Assembly: GCA_007922305.1 (NCBI GenBank)
Contig: ML677326.1
Span: 59,476,870-59,540,869 of the forward strand
Source of the DNA: Dermatemys mawii
Taxonomy: Eukaryota; Chordata; Testudines; Dermatemydidae
Reading direction: 5' to 3'
Length of the DNA stretch: 64,000 nt
Below the pieces are notes generated by a model. It was not told the DNA's origin and searched no databases. It saw only the letters and a list, made by a program, of their open reading frames with translations. The position numbers and the translations under genes were made by a program. This document shows positions 1-9,955 of this stretch, in pieces. The stretch's first letter is position 1. Every line of letters starts with the position of its first letter.

Positions 1-101
1 CCATTACTTTGGGGTATGCTCATTTATTTGGGTTACTCTTCTGGAGTGTGTGGGGGGGTGTTCTGTAATTCTATTAATGTGCTGCTTATGTCACTTGTGG
101 G

Positions 102-2105
102 TGTCACATGGAGTTCTACTCCTTCCTTCTGCAAGTCCCCACCCAGTGGAGCTATCCTGCAGGACCTAGGTTCCATGGGACTGGGTTCCTCCAGCCCTAG
201 AACTAGACACCCACACCCACCCCCCAGACTGGGTCAATCAGCACTTTCCAGCTAATCCCCTTTTATGTCCCTGTGCTCATTGAGCTGGGTTAAACAGCAC
301 TTTCACGCTGGTACCCTTATGTGCTCCTGGTCTCAATGGGCTGAGCTGAGCAGCACTCTCAGCTGCCCCCCCCCCACATGTGCCCCAAGTTCAACATGTC
401 CCTATCCCACTTTCACAGTAACCAACTCGATGAGCAAACCCCACAGTACTTTTGGGCACTAGAGGGATCTTTTAGCTTAGGTGAAAGAAGTGTTGCTGAA
501 GAGTAAATGGGGAAAGCTACAGACACAAATGAGTACAATTCAGAAAGTGAGAGAGAAACAACCAACTTAACCATAAAGGTTTATTGAATAATAAGAGTAT
601 CCACAAAAGGAGGGCTAAACAAACAAGTTACATATTAAAGGTTAATACCTGAGAGAGAATCTCACCCATTCCATGAGGCTTGAACTGGTCAGTGCTCCCA
701 GATGATGGTGGTAGCTCAGGGTCCGGAGTCCTGGAGGCAGGCAGAGCCCCCAGCATGATCAGCTAGGTCAGTGGTCTTCAAACGGGTTTCCGCACCCCTG
801 GGGGTGCATGAGACCACTCCTGGGCATACACGGCCCGGGCAGCTGGAGGAGCCGGGCAGCTCCTCTGCAAGCGCAGCAGCGGCCCCAGCTGCAGGAGAAG
901 CAGGGTGGCTCCTCCTGCTGCCGGGGCAGCACTTGCAGAGGAGCTGCTGGGGCAGCCCGGCTCCTCCTGTCATACTGGAAACCCGGGAGGTTTCCAATAA
1001 TGCAGAAGGAGCCAGGCTGCCCCGGCAGCTCCTCTGCAAGAGCCACAGCAGCAGCCACGGCCAGAGGTGCCACAGCTGCAGCCTGGGCGCCACGCGCTGT
1101 GGCTGCAGCCCCGGCCCCGGGAGCTGGGTCCCGCAAGCTGCAGCTGACACCCGGGCCCGGGAACCAGGCGCTGCAGCTGAGGCCCAGCCCCAGGAGCCAA
1201 GCGCTGCAGCTGAGATGGGACCTAGGAGCCGAGCACTGTAGCGGGTACTGCCCCTAGGGGGGCAGTTAGGGGAAAAGGAGGGAGGGTTTAGAGGGGGGCA
1301 GTTGGGGGGGAAGTGGGAGGGTGTGGATGGATGGGGGCGGGGCTTCCCCCATGGGGGTGCATGCTCAAAAACAATTTTCTACCAGGGGGTGTGCGGTCAA
1401 AAATGTTTGGAGACCCCTGAGCTAGGTGATGATGGAGTCCCAGAAGAACTGATGCAGAGTTTGGGTCTAGCATCAGAACACTGACTTGGGCACAGATAGG
1501 GGGTTTTATAGAGAAAATACAAAGGTTCAAGGGAGAACAATTTGTTTATGAGTAAACTAGGGATTCAAGGGTTTGCTTTAGGATAGACAATAGGAGCTGA
1601 TCACTCTTGGCTATGGGTGGTGTTTTTCTCAGGGAGCTCACAATATACCCAGGTCGCTTCAGTATTTTGGGATATCAATCAGAGATGTATTACTAGAATT
1701 GCTCTGATAATTGCTGAGCTGGGTGTGTGCAGGCGAAGATTCATTAGCATTTGGAGCAGGGATTCCCATAATGCAGTGCATCCCTGCTTTTTAGGTCCCA
1801 GAGTTCAGTGCAGTTCTCTTTTCTTCATTCTTCATGATAATTCCTGTCCATCTTTCATGCAGATGAGGCTAGGGGAGTGGTCTCAGTTCTCCATTCCTTA
1901 TGCAAAGCGAGATGTCTTCATCTTGTCACCTTGTCAGGAGGAGTCTGTGGTGTCTCTCAACACCCTTCATTGTTCTCTGCAAACCTTTTCTCTGATCAGA
2001 TTTGGTTCAAACAGAGACTGGAGTGGGGAGGGTATCTTTCATGAGTCAGACAGGCTGGATACTGTGCCCTGGTTCCCCAAAAACCCAGAGCCGCCTGGTA
2101 TCACA
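102..2105. mobile_element. LTR of an LTR retrotransposon/ERV, interrupted by a hAT insertion
   Basis: I recognise the flanks of the GC-rich hAT at 769-1419 as one long-terminal-repeat block that is common in turtle genomes. The left part runs from about 102 to 768 and the right part from about 1428 to 2105. The right edge reads TATCACA, a CA-type LTR end, and the left edge probably lies near TGTCACATGG. No internal gag, pol or env frame is visible, so it is a solo or partial LTR. I could not find a convincing flanking duplication, so the left boundary is uncertain by tens of bases. Orientation is unassigned. The right end abuts a Harbinger remnant directly, which suggests the LTR inserted into it or a deletion joined them. 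Confidence 0.5.
769..1419. mobile_element. Non-autonomous hAT transposon, 651 bp, nested in the LTR
   Basis: The termini are inverted repeats: CAGTGGTCTTCAAAC at the left, and the right end reads GTTTGGAGACCCCTG. It is flanked by a perfect 8-bp target duplication AGCTAGGT (761-768 and 1420-1427). CAG...CTG ends with 8-bp duplications are the hAT hallmark. The interior is unusually GC-rich for this window and is made of CTGCAGCTCC-like and GGAGCTGC-like segments in both orientations, so it can fold extensively. No transposase reading frame is recognisable. The long open frames across it on both strands come from GC richness, which makes stop codons rare. Confidence 0.9.
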
Positions 2106-2600
2106 ATTGCCATATCCCATGATTTAAGGAACATCTGTGTCAATGTCCTCCTCACAATTGTCTTCATGCTGGCGTCTCCTAGCCAGGTTCTGCATGTAGT
2201 GCAGGATAATATGCGAGGTGTTTAAAATGCTCACAACAGCGGTGCTGCGCTGACCTGGTCCATGCTTGCCATGCTATGGCATCTACACGGGTAACCCCGG
2301 AAAAAAGGCACAAAATGATTGTCTGACATTGCTTTCACAGAGGGAGGGAGGTGAGACTGACGACGTACTCAAAACCACCTGTGACAATATTTTTGCCCCA
2401 TCAGGCATAGGACGTTTAACCCAGAATTCAAATGGGCAGCAGAGACTGCAGGGACTCCACGAGTCGATGCTAGCCACAGTATTGAGGATGCACTATGACT
2501 TAATGCGCTTAGTAGGGACATACACAATTGAATAAAATTTGCTTTCTAAAGATTGACTTCTATAAAATCGGCCTCATTTCGTAGTGTAGACATACTCTAA
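2106..2600 (-). mobile_element. Truncated PIF/Harbinger-type DNA transposon
   Basis: The right end (about 2570-2600) carries the terminal motif CGTAGTGTAGACATACTCT, which I recognise as the end of an abundant turtle Harbinger family. Read on the minus strand, the element runs from this terminus through a 5' untranslated region into the start of a Myb-like gene at 2272. The transposase half and the other terminus are missing: the element stops at the LTR boundary near 2105. The copy is old, with many substitutions. Confidence 0.65.
2118..2272 (-). pseudogene. Relic of the Harbinger Myb-like (DNA-binding partner) gene, N-terminal part
   Basis: On the minus strand an ATG at 2272 opens a frame beginning MASM. 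A frameshift about 35 bases in puts the rest in another frame, where AVVSILNTSHIILHYMQNLA can be read. It is followed by an Arg-rich stretch (RRRQ) and an acidic stretch (CEEDID). This matches the N-terminal helix and acidic region of the second protein of turtle Harbinger elements, which in PIF/Harbinger transposons helps the transposase enter the nucleus and bind DNA. The C-terminal Myb/trihelix region is absent because of truncation. Non-functional. The assignment is from memory of the family, not from a search. Confidence 0.5.
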
Positions 2601-3098
2601 GTTCTCAAGCAGCATTTTTTTTCTTTTGCCTATCGTCTGTAAATTTTAACTATTATCTACAATATTTACTGGCATGTACTGATCTAATCCTTCCAAGTCT
2701 AAGTATAATCTTAAACAATAACAGAATCAAGTCTACCAGTATACAAACAAATTTCAACCTGAAGTACTATACCTGCTTACGGTAGGTTTGCATTTGTCCA
2801 TCAAATTTTACAATGTGTATTTGACTTTACAACCAAAGAGAATTTGAATAGGGAGCAAGGTACTAAACCGACAGTAAGTTCTGGTATAATGCAATCTCTT
2901 TATATTCAAATGTAAGTTACTGAAAGGCTGAGAAATGCTGATAAAATTTTAAAAATTTCAAGTTGGGACTGAGTTTATTTGATGTTGATGATGACATCTG
3001 AATTGGCACAGGGAGAAAACCTGAGCAGGGTGAACTTGAACTTCCAACAGAATGAGTGACTAGTTTTGCTTGTAATAATTGCTTGGGGGAGGAGGGAG

Positions 3099-3100
<2 letters not shown>
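2601..3100. other. AT-rich sequence without recognisable gene
   Basis: No open frame with protein-like composition, no RNA gene and no repeat that I recognise. Confidence 0.4.

Positions 3101-3134
<34 letters not shown>
3101..3134. repeat. (TC)17 microsatellite
   Basis: Uninterrupted TC dinucleotides across 34 bp. The Ser-Leu run in the overlapping open frame is a by-product of this repeat. Confidence 0.97.
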
Positions 3135-3140
<6 letters not shown>

Positions 3141-4059
3141 TGGTTATGAGTGATGCACCTGGAATTGGTACGAATTCCAAGACAAGTTTACATTCCATGT
3201 ATTATTCCCATTCAATCTTTAATTGTCCAAACAAATGTCACTGGAAATTGTTGCACACAGCCTTTGTAGGAGTCACAGTGAAAGTAAAATGCCACATAAC
3301 TTACAAACATACATACAAGCCTCTTCCCCCAGCTATACATACAAACATCCTAGGAATTCTTTTCCCCTGTGGCACAAAGATAGTAACCTACTATCCTCCT
3401 CCTTTATGCTTTTTAAAAAAACCCAACTAGGAAAATATTTAACAATATACTTCACATGCATAAACACACAGAGCCTGATATTGTCCACTTATCCACAGAG
3501 AATAGTACCTTACTGCATTAGTAGCTCCACTGACCTGGGTGTTCTTGCAGAAAATGTACAGCTGAACTGGATTCACAGAGAGAACAATTACAAAGAAAAC
3601 ACTTATCCTGAGTTGCCATACAATAGTATTTGAGCTGATGTCCTGTCCTTTTATAATCTGAAATATATCCATGGTTTCTTGAATATAACTGAGTACATTT
3701 CAACTGTATAATGGCAACCACTGTGTATCACCTGTTTCTTATGACTACTTTAGACTTTGTATTAATAAATTTAATCACAATCCTAAACAATGAAGCAATC
3801 CTATACATCTCCTATGGTATGAATAGATGACCATACTTTCTGAAAATATTACCTCTCATTTAATCAAAGTATTTTTTGCACAAAATCATTAGTTTGATCA
3901 TGTGAATAATTTGACCCTTGTGCAGGTTTAAAATTCTACATATATATAATGCATGCTTTTATCCTTGGGTATGTGCATAGTCAATGTTAATCATGCATGT
4001 TCATCTAAGGGAGAACTTGGCAGTTCCTAGAATTTGATGTCCAGGGATGTGAAGACCAA
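3135..4059. other. Unannotated sequence
   Basis: AT-rich, with short open frames on both strands that lack domain character. I see no repeat family or exon here. Confidence 0.4.
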
Positions 4060-4382
4060 AGTTAAGAGGCATTGAACACTTTCTGGAGATGGTTTTATAG
4101 TAGTCAATAATATTTATATTCATCTTATTGCCAGGGAAGTCTTTCTAATATTGAACCTACATTTCCCTTCCTCCACCCTTAATTTTACCTGTCACTCCTG
4201 GTTGTACTTGTACACATCTATATGATTTGTCTGTCTCAAGTGAAATCCTGACCCTACTGAAGTCAATGGTAAAAGCCCAGTGACTTCATTGAAACCAGGA
4301 TTCACTGTAGCAGTCATGCCCTTCAAATATCTGTAAATTAGCATGTCCTCCCTTAGTTGTCACTTAGCCTAGTCATGCACAT
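4060..4382 (-). mobile_element. Ancient CR1 LINE fragment split by a foldback insert
   Basis: The segments 4060-4235 and 4318-4382 resemble minus-strand CR1 ORF2 C-terminal sequence. They include the antisense of the Leu-Phe-rich stretch and the CCTCCCTTAGTTGTCACTTAGCC-like region near 4340-4375. The two halves are contiguous in CR1 order but are interrupted by a palindromic unit at 4240-4306. Very diverged; class CR1 is likely and subfamily is unknown. Confidence 0.4.
4240..4306. repeat. Short imperfect palindrome with CTGAAGTCAATGG arm
   Basis: The left arm contains GTGAAATCCTG and CTGAAGTCAATGG. The right arm contains CCAGTGACTTCATTG and CCAGGATTCAC, an imperfect reverse complement, around a loop of about 7 bases. 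Related half-arms recur at about 6450-6510, 17725-17775 and 24800-24870, so this is a dispersed old repeat. Its class is not known to me. Confidence 0.55.
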
Positions 4383-4744
4383 TAAGTACTTTCATTACTC
4401 ACCATGGACTATTTTAAAATATATGTAGCCTATTAGAGAACAGCCTATTTCACAGTAACCCCATGGGTTTTTTTTCTGTGCTTATTCATAATGAGTCACA
4501 CAATCCATATATCCTAAGATCCAACTTTTAAAAAAGAAATGCTGTGACTCCCATTTTTAAAAAATGTTTAAAATATTGTCTTTCCAAACTGCAGTTGCGT
4601 ATGTTTTAAGTATGTAAGTTAGCAGCAAAGAATTTGAAAGTTTAGAAGAAAAGGATGAGAATCATTATTTCATGGGGTGAGGAAAATTTAATCTTTGTTT
4701 GTTTGTTTCTCTATGAGAATATTCATTATAACAGAAAATGCTAG

Positions 4745-5085
4745 GTGAATCATGGAAATCAGAGTTGGAAAAAAAATCGCTATTAAAAATACATTTCAAT
4801 CCCTCTCACAGGATAGAATTATTTATATATTCTTTCGTTGTCCTACATTTAATGACTCCACAATTTCAGTTTGTACCACTTGCCTTGAGACTGTTTTACA
4901 GTCTCATCTCACTGTTAGAAAGTTTTCACTGACATTTTAGCCTTTTTTTTCTTAATTTCAGCCCATTATTCCTAGTTATTCAATCTTGAAACATCCTAAA
5001 TAGTGACTCTCCCTGCTTTCTATGTACTCTTCAAGCACATGTAGAAGGATATTGTATCCTGTAATCATTCTATTTCCTGTGATTC
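4745..5085 (-). mobile_element. Ancient CR1 LINE 3' fragment
   Basis: It begins with AATCATGGAAATCAGAGTTGG, close to the complement of a CR1 3' end. It continues through GTTAGAAAGTTTTCACTGAC and TTTCAGCCCATTATTCCTAG, landmarks of the antisense C-terminal coding region of CR1. The poly-T interruption near 4945 and many substitutions show old age. Confidence 0.6.
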
Positions 5086-5089
5086 TGCT

Positions 5090-5710
5090 GGTACATCTCT
5101 CTCTCAGGCTTCCTCCTCATTTTTTGTTGCTCTTCTAACTGAACAGAATACTGAACTATCATTGAAGTATTTCACCAAGATGCAACATTTCTTAGTTTCA
5201 CATACTAAGTTAAAGCATAGGCAATAGTTATGTTCAGCAGCCAGGATGTTGCTAACAATAGAGGGTTGTCCTTTTGAAACAAGAAATGATCGTTTTGAGT
5301 GTGATAGTATTGTATCTTTGGAATGTGAGTGACAGTGTTTCGAGCTTTGAGGATGCATGTTGAAACTTGATGCCTGGAGCAAATGGTATATTGAAAGCCC
5401 CAGAATTTTGATTAAAGCAGTTTTTGGATGATTGGATTATAGAATTGAAAAATAAAGCTTTTAGCTGAGCTTTATGCTTGATTTGGGCTTTGGCAAAAAT
5501 TTTATTGGACTGAGAGAGCTCTCTCAACATGGGAATAAATTTATTATAATTTTCTGTATGAAATAAAGATACCTGTAGAAAAAGTATGAAATCCAAACAA
5601 AATAAACACTTCAAAGGGTAGAATGGTGACTGTTACGACAAAAGTCTGTTTTTAGTGATTTTTTAAAAAAATTATGCATAATGTAGAATTTCTTTATTCT
5701 AAACCATTGA
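5090..5710. other. Unannotated sequence
   Basis: Two overlapping minus-strand open frames occur (5104-5382, 5252-5614), but their composition is that of AT-rich random frames. No splice context or domain is visible. Confidence 0.4.
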
Positions 5711-5714
5711 TGAT

Positions 5715-5912
5715 TTTAAATGTGAGGGTAATTAACAATTGGAAAAATTTACTAAGAGTTGCAGTAATTCTTAAATTAAGATTGGATGTTTTCCTAAAAG
5801 ATTTACTCCAGGAATATATTTCGGAGGAGTGTCATAGCTTGTGTTGTAAAGGAGGTTGGACGAGGCACTAGAGGATTGCAATGGTCCCTGGTCTTGAAAT
5901 CTATGATTTAGT
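5715..5912 (+). mobile_element. Old CR1 LINE 3' end fragment
   Basis: The sequence reads through GGGTAATTAACAATTGGAA, GATTGGATGTTTTCCTAAAA and GGAGGTTGGACGAGGCACTA, ending at AATCTATGATTTA. This order (W/L-rich C-terminus, then the 3' UTR with a GGTC-type terminus and a final ATCTATGA) is the 3' end of a CR1 element on the plus strand. It is 5'-truncated, as most CR1 copies are. Confidence 0.75.
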
Positions 5913-6111
5913 CAACAGTGACCTCATGAACTAAGCTGTGTTTCTTAGTAGAATTCAGATAGCTTAATATTATGCAGAACAGATGCTGTACGATTTGGCA
6001 AATGTATTCTGTTTAAAGGGTTCACGTTTGGAAATTCTGTTTTAGGGGGAATAGAATAATTTTATGCCATTCAGTATGATTCTGATAAGTTGGGCATGGT
6101 TCCATATAGAC

Positions 6112-6411
6112 CAGGGGTCGGCAACCTTTCAGAAGTGGTGTGCTGAGTCTTCATTTATTCCCTCTAATTTAAGGTTTCGTGTGCCAGTAATACATTTTAA
6201 CGTTTTTAGAAGGTCTCTTTCTACAAGTCTTTAATATATAAATAAACTGTTGTTGTATATAAAGTAAACAAGGTTTTTAAAAGCTTCATTTAAAATTAAA
6301 TTAAAATGCAGAGCCCCCAGGCCAGTGGCCAGGACTCAGGCAGTGTGAGTGCCACTGAAAATCAGCTCATGTGCTGCCTTTGGCACCCGTGCCATAGGTT
6401 GCCTACCCCTG
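6112..6411. mobile_element. Non-autonomous hAT transposon, 300 bp (family shared with 57732-58027)
   Basis: The terminal inverted repeats are CAGGGGTCGGCAACC at the left and GGTTGCCTACCCCTG at the right, which pair with one mismatch. The interior is AT-rich, with a TTAAAATTAAATTAAAATGC segment and a right part GGCCAGTGGCCAGGACTCAG. The 8-bp flanks do not match clearly, so the target duplication has decayed. A second copy lies at 57732-58027 and shares the interior almost throughout. No coding capacity. Confidence 0.85.
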
Positions 6412-6901
6412 AATATTTCATGCTGGTTAGGCCCTTGGAGCCTGAATCTAGAGTCTACTGAAGTCAATTAAAAAGACTCCTATTCTTTTCAGTGAGCTTT
6501 GGATCTGGCCCACATTATCTTGAACAGAGTTATGACGGGCAAGATCTTTAAAAATGAGTGGGTTGGGATTTTTTTGGTTGCCTTTTTCTTTGAGTGCTCA
6601 GCAGTTCCTGAAAATCAGGCCTCTGGTAACGTATCTCAAAAACTGGGACCCAAAAATTGCAGTACCCAACGTCACTATTCTTTTCTGAATAATATAGAGG
6701 ATCCTGCAGAAATGAAATGACCTGAAAGAGGTCTGACCTAATCATTAAGGTCAGGCTTGCTATGAAGAACAGCTTCAACCTGTTTAATATATGCCTGACC
6801 AACATAAAATATCTTTTTAATAACTGCATCTCTCCCTTGGTCCCTTGCAGCAGTTGGTTCCTCTTTCATTACCAAGTATAGCTCAGCATTTGAGATTTGC
6901 A
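6412..6901. other. Unannotated sequence with an old repeat half-arm
   Basis: Contains a GTCTACTGAAGTCAATTAAA half-arm near 6450 related to the palindrome at 4240-4306, and a GCTCAGCAGTTCCTGAAAAT segment near 6597 that also recurs in reptile DNA. No gene seen. Confidence 0.35.
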
Positions 6902-7028
6902 TAGGGTGACCATATGTCCCAATTTTATAGGGACAGTCCTGATTTTTCAGGGCTTTTTGTTATGTATAGGCTCCTATTACCCTACACCCCCCGTCCCGAT
7001 TTTTCACACTTGTTATCTGGTCACACTA
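6902..7028. mobile_element. Tc1/mariner-type MITE, about 125 bp
   Basis: The ends are TAGGGTGACCATATGTCCC and TATCTGGTCACACTA, inverted repeats bounded by TA on both sides, the usual target duplication for Tc1/mariner elements. The interior GATTTTTCAGGGCTTTTTGT and GTCCCGATTTTTCACAC segments are typical. A diverged copy lies at 55286-55410. Superfamily assignment rests on the TA duplication and is tentative. Confidence 0.65.
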
Positions 7029-7665
7029 GGTCTGCATGTAGTTTGGTCAATTATTTTTTGCAGTTTTGGTTTGCAAGCCTCCTTGAATTGTTTGCTTTAT
7101 ACTTTTAAGAAACCCCAAAATAAAACTGAAATGAAAACATTTTTCATTTTCTTCACCATTAAAGAAACCATAAAGGATATTAAAACAGAAGAAATGTTGC
7201 AACAAAAATACTAAATAATCATTCCATTGCAAGTGGGAGAGAGTGTTAAATTTCCAAGAGCTGGTGCTAGACAACCTGCTGAGGTAACAGCTATACTATG
7301 TACAAAAAGGGTTGCATATCATCACCACCTATGAAGATCAAACGTACAGGCAGAAGAGAAAACTTCCAAGTGAAACCAAGGATGATACTGAATCCATTAC
7401 CTGAGAATATGCATGATGCTCCTGGTAGTGTGCTCCTGTGTTGAAGGAGTCGTATGCCCACCATTTCATTTACATTTTAAAAACTCACCCTCCAGATAGT
7501 GGGTCCACCTCAACAGCTTAACAGAACACTGCAGAAGCAACTGTTTTGAGAATAGGAAGAGATTATGATCCCAAAACCATTGAGAGTTTGAGAGGTTATT
7601 GACAAATGATCAAAGAAAGGGAGAATAATCCCCTTATATTTGAAGTGGACTAGCCAGCGAAGATG
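7029..7665. other. Unannotated sequence
   Basis: No repeat or gene recognised. Confidence 0.35.
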
Positions 7666-7711
7666 GTGTGTGTGTGTGTGTGTGTGTGTGTATGTATATA
7701 TATATATATAA
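7666..7711. repeat. Compound (GT)n(TA)n microsatellite
   Basis: About 12 GT units followed by TATG and then eight TA units. Confidence 0.95.
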
Positions 7712-7987
7712 AATATACAAACTTCTTTGATGTGGTAGGAATATTAAACTTTTGTAAACTTGACCCATGTTAGGTGCTCAGGGCCAGAAAATAAAGATCA
7801 TTCACTTATTGACACTCTTATGTGCCACACCTTCATTTCGCATATAAAACACACTATATTGCAGGCAGCAACAAAAATAATAGAAGAGCTTTTACTCTGC
7901 TTTGGTCCATGTTTGGCTTCCTGCTCTGGCCTTGGTTTTTCAGGCAATGTAAAGAGCTGATGATTGCTCTTTTGAGTTGAGACACAG

Positions 7988-8081
7988 TTGAGATGAAGGC
8001 AACTGAGAGAGAATTGGAACAAAAGACAAAAACACGAGATGAAGTAATGGGGGAGTATGACAGAGTGCTGGAAGCTAACAG
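7988..8081 (+). other. Weak candidate coding exon (coiled-coil-like)
   Basis: The sequence ACACAG precedes and CAG|GTGAGC follows a 94-bp segment that is open in one frame. The frame would encode about 30 residues rich in Glu, Lys and Arg (EMKATERELEQ, then EVMGEYDRVLEANR), a composition typical of a coiled coil. The donor matches the consensus well. The acceptor is poor: its pyrimidine tract is broken by purines. I do not recognise the protein, no neighbouring exon was found, and purine-rich chance frames of this size are common. Treat as a lead only. Confidence 0.12.
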
Positions 8082-8849
8082 GTGAGCTAGCATCTCATCA
8101 CTTAGCAACAATGAGTTCCTCTAGAGAATGCTGGCTGGTAAGATGCAGGCTGGGGTGTGTGTGGGGTGGGGTGGGGGGGTGTTGATGAACCATGTAGCCA
8201 TTGCTGAGGGATATTAAAGACACAGGGAAGAAGTGAGGTGGGAGGGCCTGGGCTAGTTGAGCGTAATATGTGCTGAGATCTCAAGGAAGGAAGAGTTTTG
8301 TCCCTCCCTGTTCCTGTAGGAAAGGGCTAAAGGGCAAGAAACACTGTAAATGCTTTTCTGCATGAGACTGTAATGAGGACATTGAGGTGCCACTTGCTGG
8401 AGAGTCTGAGAGATTTCTGGGGCATCAAAGGATAGAGATGAAGCCTGCCCTCTTACAGGGAGAAACTGGGATAAGGGAAGTGGAAAACTCTAATCTCCAT
8501 CTTGCCTTTGGGTTCAGCTTTGCAGCTAGATCTGGTTGGAACTTGGGATTGTTGTTCTTGGGAAATTCCCAACTCCCATTATTTTTTTGTGTGTTCTGAC
8601 TTGGGACCAAACATAGAAATTTCTCAGGGAATGAAATACCAGAATTTCATTTTGAAAAACTTGATGACATTTTCTTTTGATAAGGTCAAAATTGTTTCAT
8701 TTTGAATTTATAGCCTTGGCTAAATTTATAATATTAAGTTGAAATGTTTTGGCTATTGTATTGTCATGCCATTTACCAATTAGAATACCAGTTGAGCAAA
8801 CCATGTACCAATTGCCAATTACCTCCCAGTATTATGATGGGGTGTTGAT
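8082..8849. other. Unannotated sequence
   Basis: Includes a G-rich stretch at 8150-8182. No repeat family or gene recognised. Confidence 0.35.
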
Positions 8850-9955
8850 TTAATGTGCTATGATGCTTTGGGGTTCAGCTCAGACAAATAACAGGTTCTG
8901 TCACCCTCTGCCTGTTAACCCTGGAAGCCTCTGCTGTACAGCTTGAGTTCAGAGCACTGACACCAACAGCGTAATCGGAACAAACAAACCTCATCCTGGC
9001 TCTTACCAGCCTGGTTACTCCTTGCAGGATGACGCCAACAGCCCTTTGAGTCCTGAGGTCTCCCCAAAAAGTCATTCTCTGCAGTGCTCATCCCCTCATC
9101 TGAGCGACTAGCGCTCAGAAAAACTTATCAAATTTGCTGCTCCTTTAAAGATACTGTATACAGCACCAGCCTGTTAAGCTGAGGTTTTTGCATTTCAGTT
9201 TGAAATACTGCACTGAAACACATAATAAAACAATATAAGTTTATTAACAAACAACAGATATTTAAGGGATACCAAATAGAAGGGATAGGGATAAAATAGA
9301 ATGATCGAAGAAGGGATAGAAATGATTATGAACAATCAAAAGTAAAAATGTTTGTAAGACTAAAGTCTAACTTATCAAACTACAGTCTTTTGTTCAAGCA
9401 GGTTTCTCACCTATATTCAGTTTCCAAAGATGTTCAGCCCCCTTGATTGAAAGGTTCCACTTTTCTCAGATATTCAAAAGCTCTGGCCTCTTGTATCTGC
9501 CTAGTAATGGATGCCAGAATGTCTTTCTGTTCTTGCTTAAATCTTCTGAAGTTCAATAACCTCACTGCAAGAGGCAGGAAGATATCCTGGAGCTGCAGCT
9601 TCCACCTCTTGCTTAGAGTGTTAATGGCTGCCTTCATTCTCATTTGGCTGATGCCTTTGTCTACCTTGCATGTAAACATAATTTCATTGTCTCTCTCCTT
9701 TATCCCTTTACACTGGAGACACATTCAAGCAAACAGAACCACATTCCTTTGCTATATGGGCATGACTTTAGCCCCATTTGCCAAACATCTTTTAGGAATA
9801 TATTTTGGAACCTATTTAAAATTCTTAATTTAACACCCATATGCATGCTGCACAATAATACTGATTAGTGTGTTACCAGTTTGCATATGATATCTTGCAT
9901 AAAACCTTTTATGATACAGATTATGACAACAGTTGAGTTGGGATACAGCTGAGCT
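8850..9955. mobile_element. LTR-like block (probable ERV or other LTR retroelement)
   Basis: I recognise the overall sequence as a turtle LTR. It has a GC-moderate left part with GGTTCAGCTCAGACAAATAA. Next comes an internal AATAAAACAATATAAGTTTATTAAC segment (9224-9246) that would serve as a polyadenylation-like region. An AT-rich right part ends near TTTTATGATACAGATTATGACA. No gag, pol or env frames are present. The exact ends and target duplication were not established. Confidence 0.45.

Noticed and set aside
716..1257. Several overlapping 76-156 residue open frames on both strands
   Set aside because: They lie inside the GC-rich hAT at 769-1419 and its edges; stop codons are rare in such composition, frames exist on both strands, and the Ala/Gly/Pro-rich products have no domain.
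1617..2225. A 202-residue plus-strand open frame
   Set aside because: It crosses the LTR/Harbinger junction at 2105 and shows no retroviral or host domain; the real coding trace there is the Harbinger relic on the minus strand.
3056..3430. Open frame with a Ser-Leu repeat
   Set aside because: Produced by the (TC)17 microsatellite.
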